Shown: positions 53,785 to 63,075, counted from the stretch's first letter. The stretch: 64,000 bases of DNA from Sphingomonas kyeonggiensis (GCF_014204495.1 NZ_JACHLN010000003.1:62001-126000); one strand, 5' to 3'. Numbers and translations: made by a program. Notes: generated by a model not told the origin, from the sequence alone.

Positions 53785-56700
53785 CCCTGCGCGTCGTCGA
53801 TCTTCGCACCGAAAACACCGTCGATCTGCTCGGCACCGAGGCGATCCGCCCGCGCCTGTCGTGGCGGATCGAGAGCGACACCGCCGGCGCGAAGCAGGCG
53901 CAGTACCGCATCCGCGCCGCCGCCAGCGCCGAAGCCCTTTCGGGCAACCTGCTTTGGGACAGCGGCACGGTCGCGAGCGATGCCAGCTTCGACATCGCAT
54001 ATGCCGGCCCAGCTCTCGCCTCGATGCAGCGCATCTGGTGGTCGGTCGAAGTGACCGACAATAAGGGCCGAACCGCCCAATCCGGCCCCGCCTGGTTCGA
54101 AACCGGCCTGCTGGCGCCGACCGATTGGCGCGCCGACTGGATCGAGGCCGAGGACGATTTCGCCGCCGCCGAGCGCGCCGCGGGCGTAACCTGGGTGTGG
54201 AGCGAAACCGCGCTCGACGATCGCCCGCACGCCTTCCGCCTCGATTTCGACGCCCCCGAAGATCTGGTCCGCGCCGAAGTACTGGTCGCCGGCAAGGACC
54301 ACCTCCGCGGCGTCTGGGTGAATGGCGAGAAGTCGCCGCTCGACTGGCATTTCGACTGGGACACCTATCTCCCCTTCTGGGGCACGCTGGCGCCCTATGC
54401 CGGCGAGGTGAAGCCGGGCCGCAACAGCGTCTGCGCGCTGGTCGAGGCCGACACCACCGGCTTCTTCCCGGTCGATGGCGGCGCCTTCGCTGCGCTGATC
54501 CGCCTCTACCGCGCCGATGGCAGCATCGATCGCATCGTCAGCAGCGCCTTCCGCCTGATGCCCTCCCCGCCCGAGGGCTGGACGGCACCCGGCTTCGACG
54601 CCGGCAGCTGGACCGCCCCTGTCCCCAGCGGCGCCAATGTCCATAACGATCCGCGCCCCAGCGAACCGGCGATGCTGCTGCGCACCGAGTTCACCGCCGA
54701 CCGCCCGGTCGTCGCGGCCCGGCTCTACGCCACCGCGCTCGGCGCCTATGACGCGCGGATCAACGGCCAGCCCGTCTCCGGCGCGATCCTCGCCCCCGAG
54801 ATCAGCGTCGCCGCCGATCATGTCCTCTATCAGGTCTATGACGTCACCGACCTGATCCAGCCCGGCGCCAACGCGTTCGGCGCCACGGTCGGCGATGGCT
54901 TCTATGCCAGCCCGTTCGGCTGGCGGATCGAGCGCTACGGCTTCGGCCCCGCCCCGCGCCGCTTCCGCGCCCAGCTCCGCCTCGATTATGCCGACGGTTC
55001 CAGCCAATGGGTCGAGACCGGCCCGGACTGGCGCCTCACCCCTTCGGCAATCTCCAAGTCCGAAATCTATGACGGCGAGACCCGCGACGCGCGCGACGAG
55101 CAGCCCGGCTGGGACTTGCCCGGCTTCGACGTCTCGGCATGGGCACACGCCAAGCGCGGCGCTGCGCCCGACACCCGCCTGATCGCCCAGACCTCGCCCC
55201 TGCTCCAGCGCACCGGCAGCCTCAAGGCGCGCAGCGTCAGCGAGCCGCTGCCCGGCCGCTATGTCTTCGATTTCGGCCAGAACTTCCCCGGCTGGGTCCG
55301 CATCCGCGTGACCGGCCCGGCGGGCACCACGATCACCGCCAAGTTCGCCGAGCTGCTCAACCCGGACGGCACCGCCGATCTCGCCAATCTCCGCCTGGCA
55401 AAGGCGACGGACAGCTTCACCCTGGCCGGCACCGGCGAGGAGTCCTTCGAGCCGAGCTTCACCTATCACGGCTTCCGCTATGTCGAGATCGCCGGCTATC
55501 CCGGCGTGCCCAGCATCGACGACATCACCGGCGTCGTCGTCCACAGCGCCTGTCGCGAGACCGGCGGGGTGACGTTCCACGACGCGCCATTGCTCCAGAC
55601 GATCTTCGACAATGCGCTGTGGAGCCAGCGCTCGAACTTCTTCGCGGTGCCCACCGATTGCCCCCAGCGCGACGAGCGCATGGGCTGGATGGGCGACATC
55701 CAGGTGTTCGCGGACGCCGCCGCGTTCAACATGGAGGTCGATCCCTTCCTTCGCCGCTTCCTGCTCGAAGCGCGTGCGGCGCAGCGCCCCGACGGCGCCT
55801 ATCCGATCGTGGTGCCCCAGCCGCTCTCCTTCCCCGATGTGGTGACGGCGGGCTGGAGCGAGGCCGGGATCATCCTGCCCTGGCAGCTCTGGCAGCGCTA
55901 CGGCGACACCGCGGTGATCGACGAGAATTGGGACGCGATGACGGGCTGGATGGCCTATGTCGCGCGGACCAATCCCGACGGCATCTGGCGCAACGATCGC
56001 GGGCTCGATCTCGGCGACTGGCTCTCGGTCGATGCGATCAAGCCCGATGACGAGACCACCCCGCGCATCCTGTGCGCGACGGCCTATTGGGCCTGGTGTG
56101 CCGAGCTGATGGCCGAGATGGCCGAGGCCAGCGGCCGTGACGCCGGCGAATGGCGCGCGCTGCATGCGAAGATCGCCACCGCCTTCGCCAGCGAGTTCGT
56201 CGCCACGGACGGCACCGCCGGCAATGGCAGCCAGGCAAGCCAGGTACTCGCGCTATTCATGGGCCTGGTGCCCGAGGATCGCCGCGCCACCGCGGCCGAG
56301 GTGCTGGCCAACGACATCCGCACGCGTGGTATGAAGCTCTCCACCGGCTTCCTCGGCACGCCCTATATCCTAGACGTGCTCGCCGATGCCGGCCGGCATG
56401 ACGAAGTCTCGGGGCTGCTGCTCCAGACCGGCTATCCGAGCTGGGGCTATATGCCGTCGCAGGGCGCCACGACGATGTGGGAACGCTGGAACGGCGACAC
56501 CGGCGATCTGTCGATGAACAGCTACAACCACTACGCCTTCGGCGCGATCGTCGGCTTCTTCTATCGCCGCCTCGCCGGCATCGCCCCCGCCGCGCCCGGC
56601 TTCCGCCGGATCGCCGCACGGCCGCTCTGGTATCCGGCGATCGGCCGGGTCTCGGCGCGCTACGAGTCTGTCGTCGGCCTGATCGCCGCCGAGACCGATG

Positions 56701-56861
56701 GCGATGCGAGCGGCCTCACCCGCTTCACGCTCACCATCCCCGCCAACACCATCGCCGAAGTCGACCTGCCCGGAAGCGGCTGGCGCCTCGGCGGCACGCC
56801 GGTCGACAGCCGCACGGAAGTCGGCGCCGGCACCCATGCATTCATGAAATCCGGAGAGTGA
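53781..56861 (+). CDS. GH78 alpha-L-rhamnosidase
   Basis: The 1026-residue protein follows the GH78 layout of several beta-sandwich domains (about 1-490) around and before an (alpha/alpha)6 barrel, then a C-terminal sandwich. The family mark DCPQRDERMGWMGDIQ lies at about residues 625-640 and includes conserved catalytic acids; GYPSWGYMPSQGATTMWERW holds the other region with the Glu of MWERW. I see no signal peptide (MTLRVVDLRTENTVD), so it is either cytosolic or exported in another way. It should release terminal alpha-L-rhamnose, feeding the rhamnose enzymes with which it is co-transcribed. Confidence 0.93.
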   Translation: MTLRVVDLRTENTVDLLGTEAIRPRLSWRIESDTAGAKQAQYRIRAAASAEALSGNLLWDSGTVASDASFDIAYAGPALASMQRIWWSVEVTDNKGRTAQSGPAWFETGLLAPTDWRADWIEAEDDFAAAERAAGVTWVWSETALDDRPHAFRLDFDAPEDLVRAEVLVAGKDHLRGVWVNGEKSPLDWHFDWDTYLPFWGTLAPYAGEVKPGRNSVCALVEADTTGFFPVDGGAFAALIRLYRADGSIDRIVSSAFRLMPSPPEGWTAPGFDAGSWTAPVPSGANVHNDPRPSEPAMLLRTEFTADRPVVAARLYATALGAYDARINGQPVSGAILAPEISVAADHVLYQVYDVTDLIQPGANAFGATVGDGFYASPFGWRIERYGFGPAPRRFRAQLRLDYADGSSQWVETGPDWRLTPSAISKSEIYDGETRDARDEQPGWDLPGFDVSAWAHAKRGAAPDTRLIAQTSPLLQRTGSLKARSVSEPLPGRYVFDFGQNFPGWVRIRVTGPAGTTITAKFAELLNPDGTADLANLRLAKATDSFTLAGTGEESFEPSFTYHGFRYVEIAGYPGVPSIDDITGVVVHSACRETGGVTFHDAPLLQTIFDNALWSQRSNFFAVPTDCPQRDERMGWMGDIQVFADAAAFNMEVDPFLRRFLLEARAAQRPDGAYPIVVPQPLSFPDVVTAGWSEAGIILPWQLWQRYGDTAVIDENWDAMTGWMAYVARTNPDGIWRNDRGLDLGDWLSVDAIKPDDETTPRILCATAYWAWCAELMAEMAEASGRDAGEWRALHAKIATAFASEFVATDGTAGNGSQASQVLALFMGLVPEDRRATAAEVLANDIRTRGMKLSTGFLGTPYILDVLADAGRHDEVSGLLLQTGYPSWGYMPSQGATTMWERWNGDTGDLSMNSYNHYAFGAIVGFFYRRLAGIAPAAPGFRRIAARPLWYPAIGRVSARYESVVGLIAAETDGDASGLTRFTLTIPANTIAEVDLPGSGWRLGGTPVDSRTEVGAGTHAFMKSGE

Positions 56862-56863
56862 CG

Positions 56864-57535
56864 ATGCCTACCCTCGGCCTGATCCATAATTCGGCAACCC
56901 TCGTGCCGATCTTCACCGAGATCGCGGCACGGGTGATGCCCGCCGACGTCAAGCTGCTCCATTTCGTCGACGAGAGCACGATCAAGAACACGATCGCCGC
57001 CGGCCATCTCCAGAAGTCGACGATGCGCCAGGTGGTCCGGCTGGTCGGCTCGGCCTTCGATGCCGGCTGCGATGTCGCGATGGTCACCTGCTCGTCGATC
57101 GGCAAGGCAGTCGAGATGGCAGCCGAGCTCTATGACCAGCCCGTACTGCGCGTAGATCGCGCGATGGCGGAGAAGGCCGTCGCCAGCGGCACCCGCATCG
57201 GCGTGGTCGCCACCCTTTCCACCACCCTCCAGCCAACCGCCGATCTCGTCCGCCGCGTCGCCGCCGAGCAGGGCAAGCAGATCGAGATCGTCGAGCATCT
57301 CTGCGAAGGCGCGTTCCAGGCGGTGATGGCCGGCGACGGCGCCACGCATGACCGGATCGTGAGCGAAGGCCTCACCGAAGGCATGAAGGGCGTCGACGCG
57401 ATCGTCCTCGCCCAGGCATCGATGGCCCGCGTGGTCGCGAGCCTGCCCGAGGGTGCGGTCTCGGCCCCGGTCTATGCCAGCCCCGAGCTCGGCATGGAGC
57501 ATGCGCGCACCGTGCTGGCAGGCCTCGGCAAGTGA
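56864..57535 (+). CDS. Asp/Glu-racemase-superfamily protein of unknown substrate
   Basis: A 223-residue protein with the two-Cys racemase layout: LGLIHNSATLVPIF near the N-terminus, a first Cys in AMVTCSSIGKAVE and a second in VEHLCEGAFQAVM, and GTRIGVVATLSTTLQPT. Related proteins isomerise Asp, Glu, hydantoins or act as decarboxylases. Its place between the GH78 and MFS genes (2-bp gap before it, GTGA overlap after it) shows it belongs to the sugar operon, but no step of the known L-rhamnose or apiose routes needs such an enzyme. It could epimerise a carboxylic intermediate or work on a side product. Confidence 0.8.
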   Translation: MPTLGLIHNSATLVPIFTEIAARVMPADVKLLHFVDESTIKNTIAAGHLQKSTMRQVVRLVGSAFDAGCDVAMVTCSSIGKAVEMAAELYDQPVLRVDRAMAEKAVASGTRIGVVATLSTTLQPTADLVRRVAAEQGKQIEIVEHLCEGAFQAVMAGDGATHDRIVSEGLTEGMKGVDAIVLAQASMARVVASLPEGAVSAPVYASPELGMEHARTVLAGLGK

Positions 57536-58776
57536 AGAAGCGGCGGCTGGTCCTCGGCTTCCTCGCCACCCTGTCGATCATCACCTTTATCGACCGGCTG
57601 GCGATCGCGGTCACCGGCCCGTCGATCCAGAAGGACCTCGGCATCACCCCTGCCGAATGGGGCTGGGTGTTGAGCGCCTATGTCATCGCCTATGCGGTGT
57701 TCGAGATCCCCTCGGGCGCGATGGGCGACAAGCATGGCTATCGCAAGGAGCTGACCCGGATCACGGTCTGGTGGTCGTTCTTCACCGCGATCACCGCGGT
57801 GTGCCGCAACTTCTGGCAGCTCGCCGCCGCGCGCTTCCTGTTCGGCCTCGGCGCGGCTGGTGCCTATCCCAACATGACCGGCGTGCTCTATCGCTGGCTG
57901 CCGGCGCGCGAGCGTGCGCGTGGCCAGGGCGTGATCTGGGCCGCCAGCCGCTTCGGCGGCGCGCTCGCCCCGCTGCTGCTGGTCCCCGCCAACAAGCATC
58001 TCGGCTGGCAAGCGGTCTTCGTGATTCTCGGCGTGATCGGTGCGGTCTGGGCGCTCGCCTGGTGGAAATGGTTCCACGACAGGCCCGCCGAGCAGCCCGG
58101 CATCACCGCGGCCGAAGTCGCCGAGATCGGCAGCGACGAGCATGCCGGTCATAGCGGCACGCCGTGGAAGCAGCTGTTCGGCCTGCCCCAGCTCTGGCTG
58201 ATCTCGATCGCCTATCTGTTCTACGCGTTCGGCAGCTGGTTCTTCTTCGGCTGGTTCCCGACCTGGATGGTCAAGGGCGCCGGCTTCACCGTCGACGAGA
58301 TGGGACTGTACGGCTCGATCCCGTTCCTGCTCGGCGTGGTCGGCAACCTGGCCGGCGGCGTGTTGTGCGATCGGCTCGCGGCACGCATCGGCAGCCGCAA
58401 CGCCTATCGCCTGATCGCCTCGACCTGCCTGGTCGGCACCGCCGCGCTGCTCGTCGCGATGAGCCTGGCCACCAGCAAGCTCGCGATCGTGCTGTTCGCC
58501 GGCGCCGCGTTCATGGTGATGGACCTGATGCTGCCCGCCGCCTGGGCGATGTGCATGTCGATCGGCGGCCGCTACGGCGGCACCGCATCGGGCGTGATGA
58601 ACACCGCCGGCAATCTCGGCGGCTTCGTCTGCTCGGTGGCGTTCGGCTACGTCGTCGCCGCCACCGGCAACTACAATCTGCCGCTGCAGGGCATCGCGCT
58701 GATGGTGGTGCTGGCAGCCGTGATCTTCGCGACCATCGATTGCACCAAGGGCTTCGACCACAAGAAGTCGATCTGA
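57532..58776 (+). CDS. MFS transporter, anion:cation symporter type (sugar acid)
   Basis: A 414-residue, twelve-helix protein starting at GTG (GTGA overlap). SIITFIDRLAIAVTGPSIQKDLGI at helix 1, PSGAMGDKHGYRKEL between helices 2 and 3, and FLFGLGAAGAYPNMTGVLYRWLPARERARGQG are typical of the ACS family that includes ExuT, glucarate and galactonate porters. The substrate may be a hexuronate, rhamnonate or a deoxysugar. It follows the racemase-like gene and leads into the second GH140 gene with an 11-bp gap carrying GAGGAGGG. Confidence 0.9.
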   Translation: MKKRRLVLGFLATLSIITFIDRLAIAVTGPSIQKDLGITPAEWGWVLSAYVIAYAVFEIPSGAMGDKHGYRKELTRITVWWSFFTAITAVCRNFWQLAAARFLFGLGAAGAYPNMTGVLYRWLPARERARGQGVIWAASRFGGALAPLLLVPANKHLGWQAVFVILGVIGAVWALAWWKWFHDRPAEQPGITAAEVAEIGSDEHAGHSGTPWKQLFGLPQLWLISIAYLFYAFGSWFFFGWFPTWMVKGAGFTVDEMGLYGSIPFLLGVVGNLAGGVLCDRLAARIGSRNAYRLIASTCLVGTAALLVAMSLATSKLAIVLFAGAAFMVMDLMLPAAWAMCMSIGGRYGGTASGVMNTAGNLGGFVCSVAFGYVVAATGNYNLPLQGIALMVVLAAVIFATIDCTKGFDHKKSI

Positions 58777-58787
58777 GGAGGGAAGAC

Positions 58788-60176
58788 ATGCGCTGGCTGA
58801 TCGCCGCCGCTATCGGATGCGCGCTCGCCGCATCCGCCGCACCCGCGCAGGACCGCACGCCGCCGCTCAAGGTGTCGGCGAACGGCCGCTATCTGGAATC
58901 GCAGGGCAAGCCCTTCTTCTGGCTCGGCGACACCGGCTGGCTGCTGCTCGGCAAGCTCAACCGCGAGGAGACCGAGGCCTATTTCGCCAAGCGCGAGGCC
59001 CAGGGCTACAACGTCATCCAGGTCATGATGCTGCACGGGCCCAAGATGGAGAACCCCGTCGCCGGCCCCGCTTTGGTCGACGGCGACCTCACCCGCCCCC
59101 GCGTCACCCCCGGCAACGATCCCGCCAAGCCCGGCGAATATGACTATTGGGACCATCTCGACTGGGTGTTCGATCGCGCCGCCGCGCACGGCCTCTATAT
59201 CGCGCTGGTGCCGGTCTGGGGCGATTTCGCCGATTTCCGCCTGCTCAACGCCGATACCGCCCCGGTGATCGGCCGCTTCGCCGCCGAGCGCTACAGGAAC
59301 AAGCCCAACCTGATCTGGGTGAATGGCGGCGATCGCTATCCCGAGCTCTCCCCGCTCGCCTGGGATATTCTCGGCAAGACGATCCGCGCGATCGATCCGA
59401 ACCATCTGATGACCTATCACCCGGCCGGCCGCGCCAGCTCGTCCTGGATGTTCCACGACGCGCCCTGGCTCGACTTCAACATGTACCAGTCGGGCCATCA
59501 GAGCTACGCGCAGGACCATCAGCTCAACGCGCGCGGCGAGGATAACTGGGTCTACACCACCGACGATCTCTCGCGCAGCCCGGCCAAGCCGACGATCGAC
59601 GCCGAGCCGAGCTACGAGAACATCCCCCATGGCCTCGATCGCACGCCCGAGCCGCGCTGGGGCGCCGCCGATGTCCGCCGCTATGCCTGGTGGTCGGTCC
59701 TCGCCGGCGCCTTCGGCCACACCTATGGCGAGAACAGCGTCATGCAGTTCTTCACGCCGGGCAAGAAGGCCAATGCCTATTGGCCCAAGCTCTCCTGGCA
59801 GGAAGGGCTCGACGCGCCCGGCGGCAGCCAGATGCGTCATCTGAAGGACCTGATCCTCTCGCGCCCCTTCTTCGAGCGCATGCCCGATCAGTCGCTCATC
59901 ACCGACAGCGGGCCGCGCTACGATCGCGTCGCCGCCACCCGCGGCAAGAGCTACGCGATCGCCTATACCTATACCGGCCGCCCCTTCCATGTCCGGATGG
60001 GCAAGATCAGCGGCACCCGCGTCCGCGCCGCCTGGTTCGATCCGCGCACCGGGGCGAGCACGCCGATCGGCACTTTCGCCAACACGGGCGTCCGCCTGTT
60101 CACGCCGCCCGGCAAGACCGCACCGGGCAATGACTGGACGCTCGTGCTCGACGACGCCAAGGGGAATAACCAGTGA
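58788..60176 (+). CDS. GH140-family apiosidase, copy 2
   Basis: The 462-residue paralogue of the protein at 48662. It has a signal peptide (RWLIAAAIGCALAASAAPAQ), [30 protein letters not shown] with Asp182, and IDAEPSYENIPHG with Glu273. The two proteins are alignable along their full length, with most differences in KRE/LN loops around residues 50-60 and 195-225. Different loop sequences may mean different linkages (for example side chain A against side chain B apiose), which is inference. It overlaps the GH42 gene (GTGA). Confidence 0.9.
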   Translation: MRWLIAAAIGCALAASAAPAQDRTPPLKVSANGRYLESQGKPFFWLGDTGWLLLGKLNREETEAYFAKREAQGYNVIQVMMLHGPKMENPVAGPALVDGDLTRPRVTPGNDPAKPGEYDYWDHLDWVFDRAAAHGLYIALVPVWGDFADFRLLNADTAPVIGRFAAERYRNKPNLIWVNGGDRYPELSPLAWDILGKTIRAIDPNHLMTYHPAGRASSSWMFHDAPWLDFNMYQSGHQSYAQDHQLNARGEDNWVYTTDDLSRSPAKPTIDAEPSYENIPHGLDRTPEPRWGAADVRRYAWWSVLAGAFGHTYGENSVMQFFTPGKKANAYWPKLSWQEGLDAPGGSQMRHLKDLILSRPFFERMPDQSLITDSGPRYDRVAATRGKSYAIAYTYTGRPFHVRMGKISGTRVRAAWFDPRTGASTPIGTFANTGVRLFTPPGKTAPGNDWTLVLDDAKGNNQ

Positions 60177-62245
60177 AGACCTTCGCCCTCGCCGCCGCCC
60201 TCCTCCTCGCCGGCGCCGCCGCGCCGATGCCCGCACTCGCCCAGCAGGAGGCGCAAAAGGCCTCCCCCGCCGCCGCCAAGGTCGCGCACGAACGGCTCTA
60301 TATCGGCTCGGCCTGGTATCCCGAGCAATGGCCCGAAAGCGCCTGGGCCGAGGACCTCCGCCTGATGCAGGGCCACGGTGCCAATGTCGTCCGCATCGGC
60401 GAATATGCCTGGAGCAAGATGGAGCCCGAAGAGGGCAAGTACGACATGGACTGGCTGGTCCGCGCCGTACGGCTCGCCAACAAATATGGCATGAAGGTCG
60501 TGGTCGGCACGCCGACCGACACGCCCCCGGCCTGGATGACCCAGAAATACCCGGACACGCTCCAGATCGACGGCACCGGCAAGCAGATTGGCCATGGCGG
60601 CCGCCGCCAATTCTCGATCTCGTCGAGCCGCTACCGCGCCTTCGCCCGCGACATCGTCACCCGCATGGCCCAGGCGCTCAAGGACGAGCCCAATGTCATC
60701 GGCTGGCAGATCGGCAACGAGCCGACCGACGAGAGCTATGACCCCGAAGCCCGCGCCGCCTGGGTGGCATGGCTCAAGCAGCGCTACGGCACGCTCGACA
60801 AGCTCAACGCCGCCTGGACCACCGAATATTGGTCGCAGACCTATACCGCCTGGGATCAGGTGCCGTTCAACAACGACAAGGCCAATCCCGGCTGGATGCT
60901 CGAGCTCAAGCGCTTCATCACCTCGCAGTGGCGCGCCTTCCACCGCAACCAGATCGACGCGGTCCGCGCCGTGGTCGGCGACAAGCAGTTCATCACGATC
61001 AACTTCGGCGGGCTCGGCTGGGCAAACCGCTTCGATCGCTACGAGATGAACCGCGACCTCGATTTCGCCTCGTGGGACGAATATGTCGGCATGGGCCATG
61101 TAAAGCCCTATCGCATGGGCGCCACCCACGATCTCGTCCGCGGCTGGAAGCGCAAGAATTTCTGGGTGATGGAAACCCAGCCCGGCTTCGTGAACTGGGC
61201 ACCCGTAAGCAACATGCTCTATCCCGGCGAGACCCGCGCGGTCGCCTGGCAGGCGGTCGGCCACGGCGCCGATGCCGTGCTCTACTGGCAGTGGCGCAAC
61301 GCGCTGAACGGCCAGGAGACGATGCACGGCTCGATCGTCGGGCCCGATGGCAAGCCGCTGCCCGTCTATCCCGAGATCCAGCAGATCGGCCGCGAGATGA
61401 AGGCCGCCTCGCCGGCGCTGGCCGGCACCACCCCGGTCTCCCCGGTCGCGATCCTCCAGGACTATCCCAGCCGCTGGGCGATCGACTTCCAGCTCCACCA
61501 CAAGGACTACGACCAGATCGAAACGCTGCTCGACTATTATCAGCCGCTCAAGGACGCGCTGGGCGCCGTCGATGTGGTCGAGGCCGCCGAGGCGCCGCTA
61601 TCGGGCTACAAGCTGGTCGTCGCCCCCAGCCTCAACGTCATCACGGACGCCACCGCCAAGCGCCTGACCGACTATGTCCGCGCCGGCGGCCATCTGATTC
61701 TCGGCCCCCGCTCGGGCATGAAGGACGAATACAACCGCCTCGACCCCATCCGCCAGCCCGGCCCGCTCGCCGAACTGCTCGGCGGCCAGGTCGAGCAATT
61801 CTACGCGCTGGACGAGGCCATCGAGGTCGGCACCGGCAAGGCGACGATCTGGGCCGAGATGCTCTCGACCAGCGCGCCGGACACCCAAATTCTGCTGCGC
61901 TACGGCAAGGCCAATGGCTGGCTCGACGGCAAGCCCGCTGTGATCTCGCGCAAGGTCGGCAAGGGCAGCATCACCTATGTCGGCGCGCTGGTCGATGACG
62001 GCGTGATGAAGGGGCTGATCGACACCGCCCTCGCCGACGCCAAGGTCTCGCGCGATTTCGCCGTGCCCGAGGATGTCGAACTGATGACCCGCGAGGGCCA
62101 GGGCAAGCGCATCGTCATCCTGGTCAACCACAGCCGCGAGATCCGCGAGGTGGCTCTGCCGACGGCGATGACCGACCTGCTGGCTGGCGGGAAGGTCAGC
62201 AAGGTGACGCTGGACCGTGAGGGTGTGGCGGTGCTGCAGCGGTGA
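60173..62245 (+). CDS. exported GH42 beta-galactosidase
   Basis: A 690-residue protein beginning at a GTG that overlaps the GH140 stop. Signal peptide KTFALAAALLLAGAAAPMPALAQ. The GH42 pattern is clear: GSAWYPEQWPESAWAEDLRLM, WQIGNEPTDES with acid/base Glu183, WVMETQPGFVNW with nucleophile Glu334, then a trimerisation-like domain (about 410-620, YQPLKDALGAVDVVEA) and a small C-terminal domain. It should remove beta-D-galactose (or alpha-L-arabinopyranose) from oligosaccharides in the periplasm. It is the last gene of the long operon beginning at 48662. Confidence 0.92.
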   Translation: MKTFALAAALLLAGAAAPMPALAQQEAQKASPAAAKVAHERLYIGSAWYPEQWPESAWAEDLRLMQGHGANVVRIGEYAWSKMEPEEGKYDMDWLVRAVRLANKYGMKVVVGTPTDTPPAWMTQKYPDTLQIDGTGKQIGHGGRRQFSISSSRYRAFARDIVTRMAQALKDEPNVIGWQIGNEPTDESYDPEARAAWVAWLKQRYGTLDKLNAAWTTEYWSQTYTAWDQVPFNNDKANPGWMLELKRFITSQWRAFHRNQIDAVRAVVGDKQFITINFGGLGWANRFDRYEMNRDLDFASWDEYVGMGHVKPYRMGATHDLVRGWKRKNFWVMETQPGFVNWAPVSNMLYPGETRAVAWQAVGHGADAVLYWQWRNALNGQETMHGSIVGPDGKPLPVYPEIQQIGREMKAASPALAGTTPVSPVAILQDYPSRWAIDFQLHHKDYDQIETLLDYYQPLKDALGAVDVVEAAEAPLSGYKLVVAPSLNVITDATAKRLTDYVRAGGHLILGPRSGMKDEYNRLDPIRQPGPLAELLGGQVEQFYALDEAIEVGTGKATIWAEMLSTSAPDTQILLRYGKANGWLDGKPAVISRKVGKGSITYVGALVDDGVMKGLIDTALADAKVSRDFAVPEDVELMTREGQGKRIVILVNHSREIREVALPTAMTDLLAGGKVSKVTLDREGVAVLQR

Positions 62246-62320
62246 TACCTCCACTATTTCCCCTCCCTTGCAGGGAGGGGAGCAGGAAGGCGGGGATGGT
62301 GTGTTCGCTCAACCCCACCC

Positions 62321-62420
62321 GTTCCCCGGCGAAGGCCGGGGTCCAGTTTCGGCGCAGTATCGATGGCGCAGGAACCTCACGAACGACATCGCAACTGGAC
62401 CCCGGCCTTCGCCGGGGAAC
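62321..62420. repeat. REP-like long palindrome, copy 4
   Basis: 27-bp arms at 62321-62347 and 62394-62420 with GTTCCCCGGCGAAGGCCGGGG cores, same family as 16699, 19753 and 36111. Confidence 0.85.
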
Positions 62421-62461
62421 GAAAATAGCGAAATGCCAACGGCCGAGGCTTTTGCCCTCAG

Positions 62462-62496
62462 CCCCAAGCCGAACCGTCTCGAAGAACCCGTCCCGC
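62462..62496 (-). pseudogene. remnant of the DUF1537 kinase 3' end
   Basis: On the minus strand this reads DGFFETVRLG, the same as the end of the kinase gene at 63200. The nucleotide stretch ACCGTCTCGAAGAACCC is identical at 62473 and 63215, with near-identity over about 33 bases. The two copies face the same way and enclose the AT-richer gene at 62635. Confidence 0.55.
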
Positions 62497-62634
62497 CGTG
62501 GCCCGATACCACTGTCACGCGGTCCTGTGCCGGGCTCCATCAGGAGGCAGGCGCTACACTCTCGATTCAGGCCGCAGGCTACGTCGGCGATCGCCCCATT
62601 TGCGGACTTAGGAACTCCTCGCTAGCATTTGAGC

Positions 62635-63075
62635 ATGGATGACTTCACGACATTCGTCGAACGAACGGCGAAGTTGCTCAACGATGAAGTAGAGTTGACG
62701 ATCCGGGAAGGATCGCGATCGGATTTTCCGGGTGAGCCACGTGATGCGGCCGACGCCTTCGTGAGCAGCCTAGGTTTCACACCAATCGGTGATGGTTGGC
62801 TTGACCTCGACAAAGATGCTGCGGAGCCGAGCTCCCATCTAGCGAACATTTTGAAGCGAGATCTGGTTGGGCATAACCTCGATTGGCTCAGTGCATCTGA
62901 CGCAAAAGCCTGCGCCGAAGAATTCTATTCCCTCTTTAAGCATGGAAAAGTTACGCGATTAGCCAACCGCATCGGCAATGGGTGGAATCCGATTACCTCA
63001 TCCACCATAGAAGCGGCCTTCGTGTCGATGGACGACTCAAGGATCGCTCTCTTCCTCGTTGAAGCGGAGGACTAG
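62635..63075 (+). CDS. hypothetical protein, AT-richer insert
   Basis: A 146-residue protein (MDDFTTFVERTAKLLNDEVE) with no signal or membrane helix. It is acidic and appears to mix helices and strands; the C-terminus TIEAAFVSMDDSRIALFLVEAED is notable. I do not recognise a family. Its base composition is visibly lower in GC than its neighbours and its codons are less biased, suggesting recent transfer. It lies between two copies of the DUF1537 kinase 3' end. Small acidic proteins of this kind are sometimes immunity proteins, but no toxin is present, so this is only a possibility. No good ribosome site precedes the ATG; a TTG two codons earlier is possible. Confidence 0.6.
   Translation: MDDFTTFVERTAKLLNDEVELTIREGSRSDFPGEPRDAADAFVSSLGFTPIGDGWLDLDKDAAEPSSHLANILKRDLVGHNLDWLSASDAKACAEEFYSLFKHGKVTRLANRIGNGWNPITSSTIEAAFVSMDDSRIALFLVEAED

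Larger units (their letters stand above)
62246..62634. other. 389-bp gap with repeat and gene remnant
   Basis: Holds the fourth REP-like palindrome (62321-62420) and a short remnant of the 3' end of the DUF1537 kinase gene (62462-62496). A 23-base GC-rich stretch at 62256-62281 may form part of the terminator of the operon. No intact gene. Confidence 0.6.
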
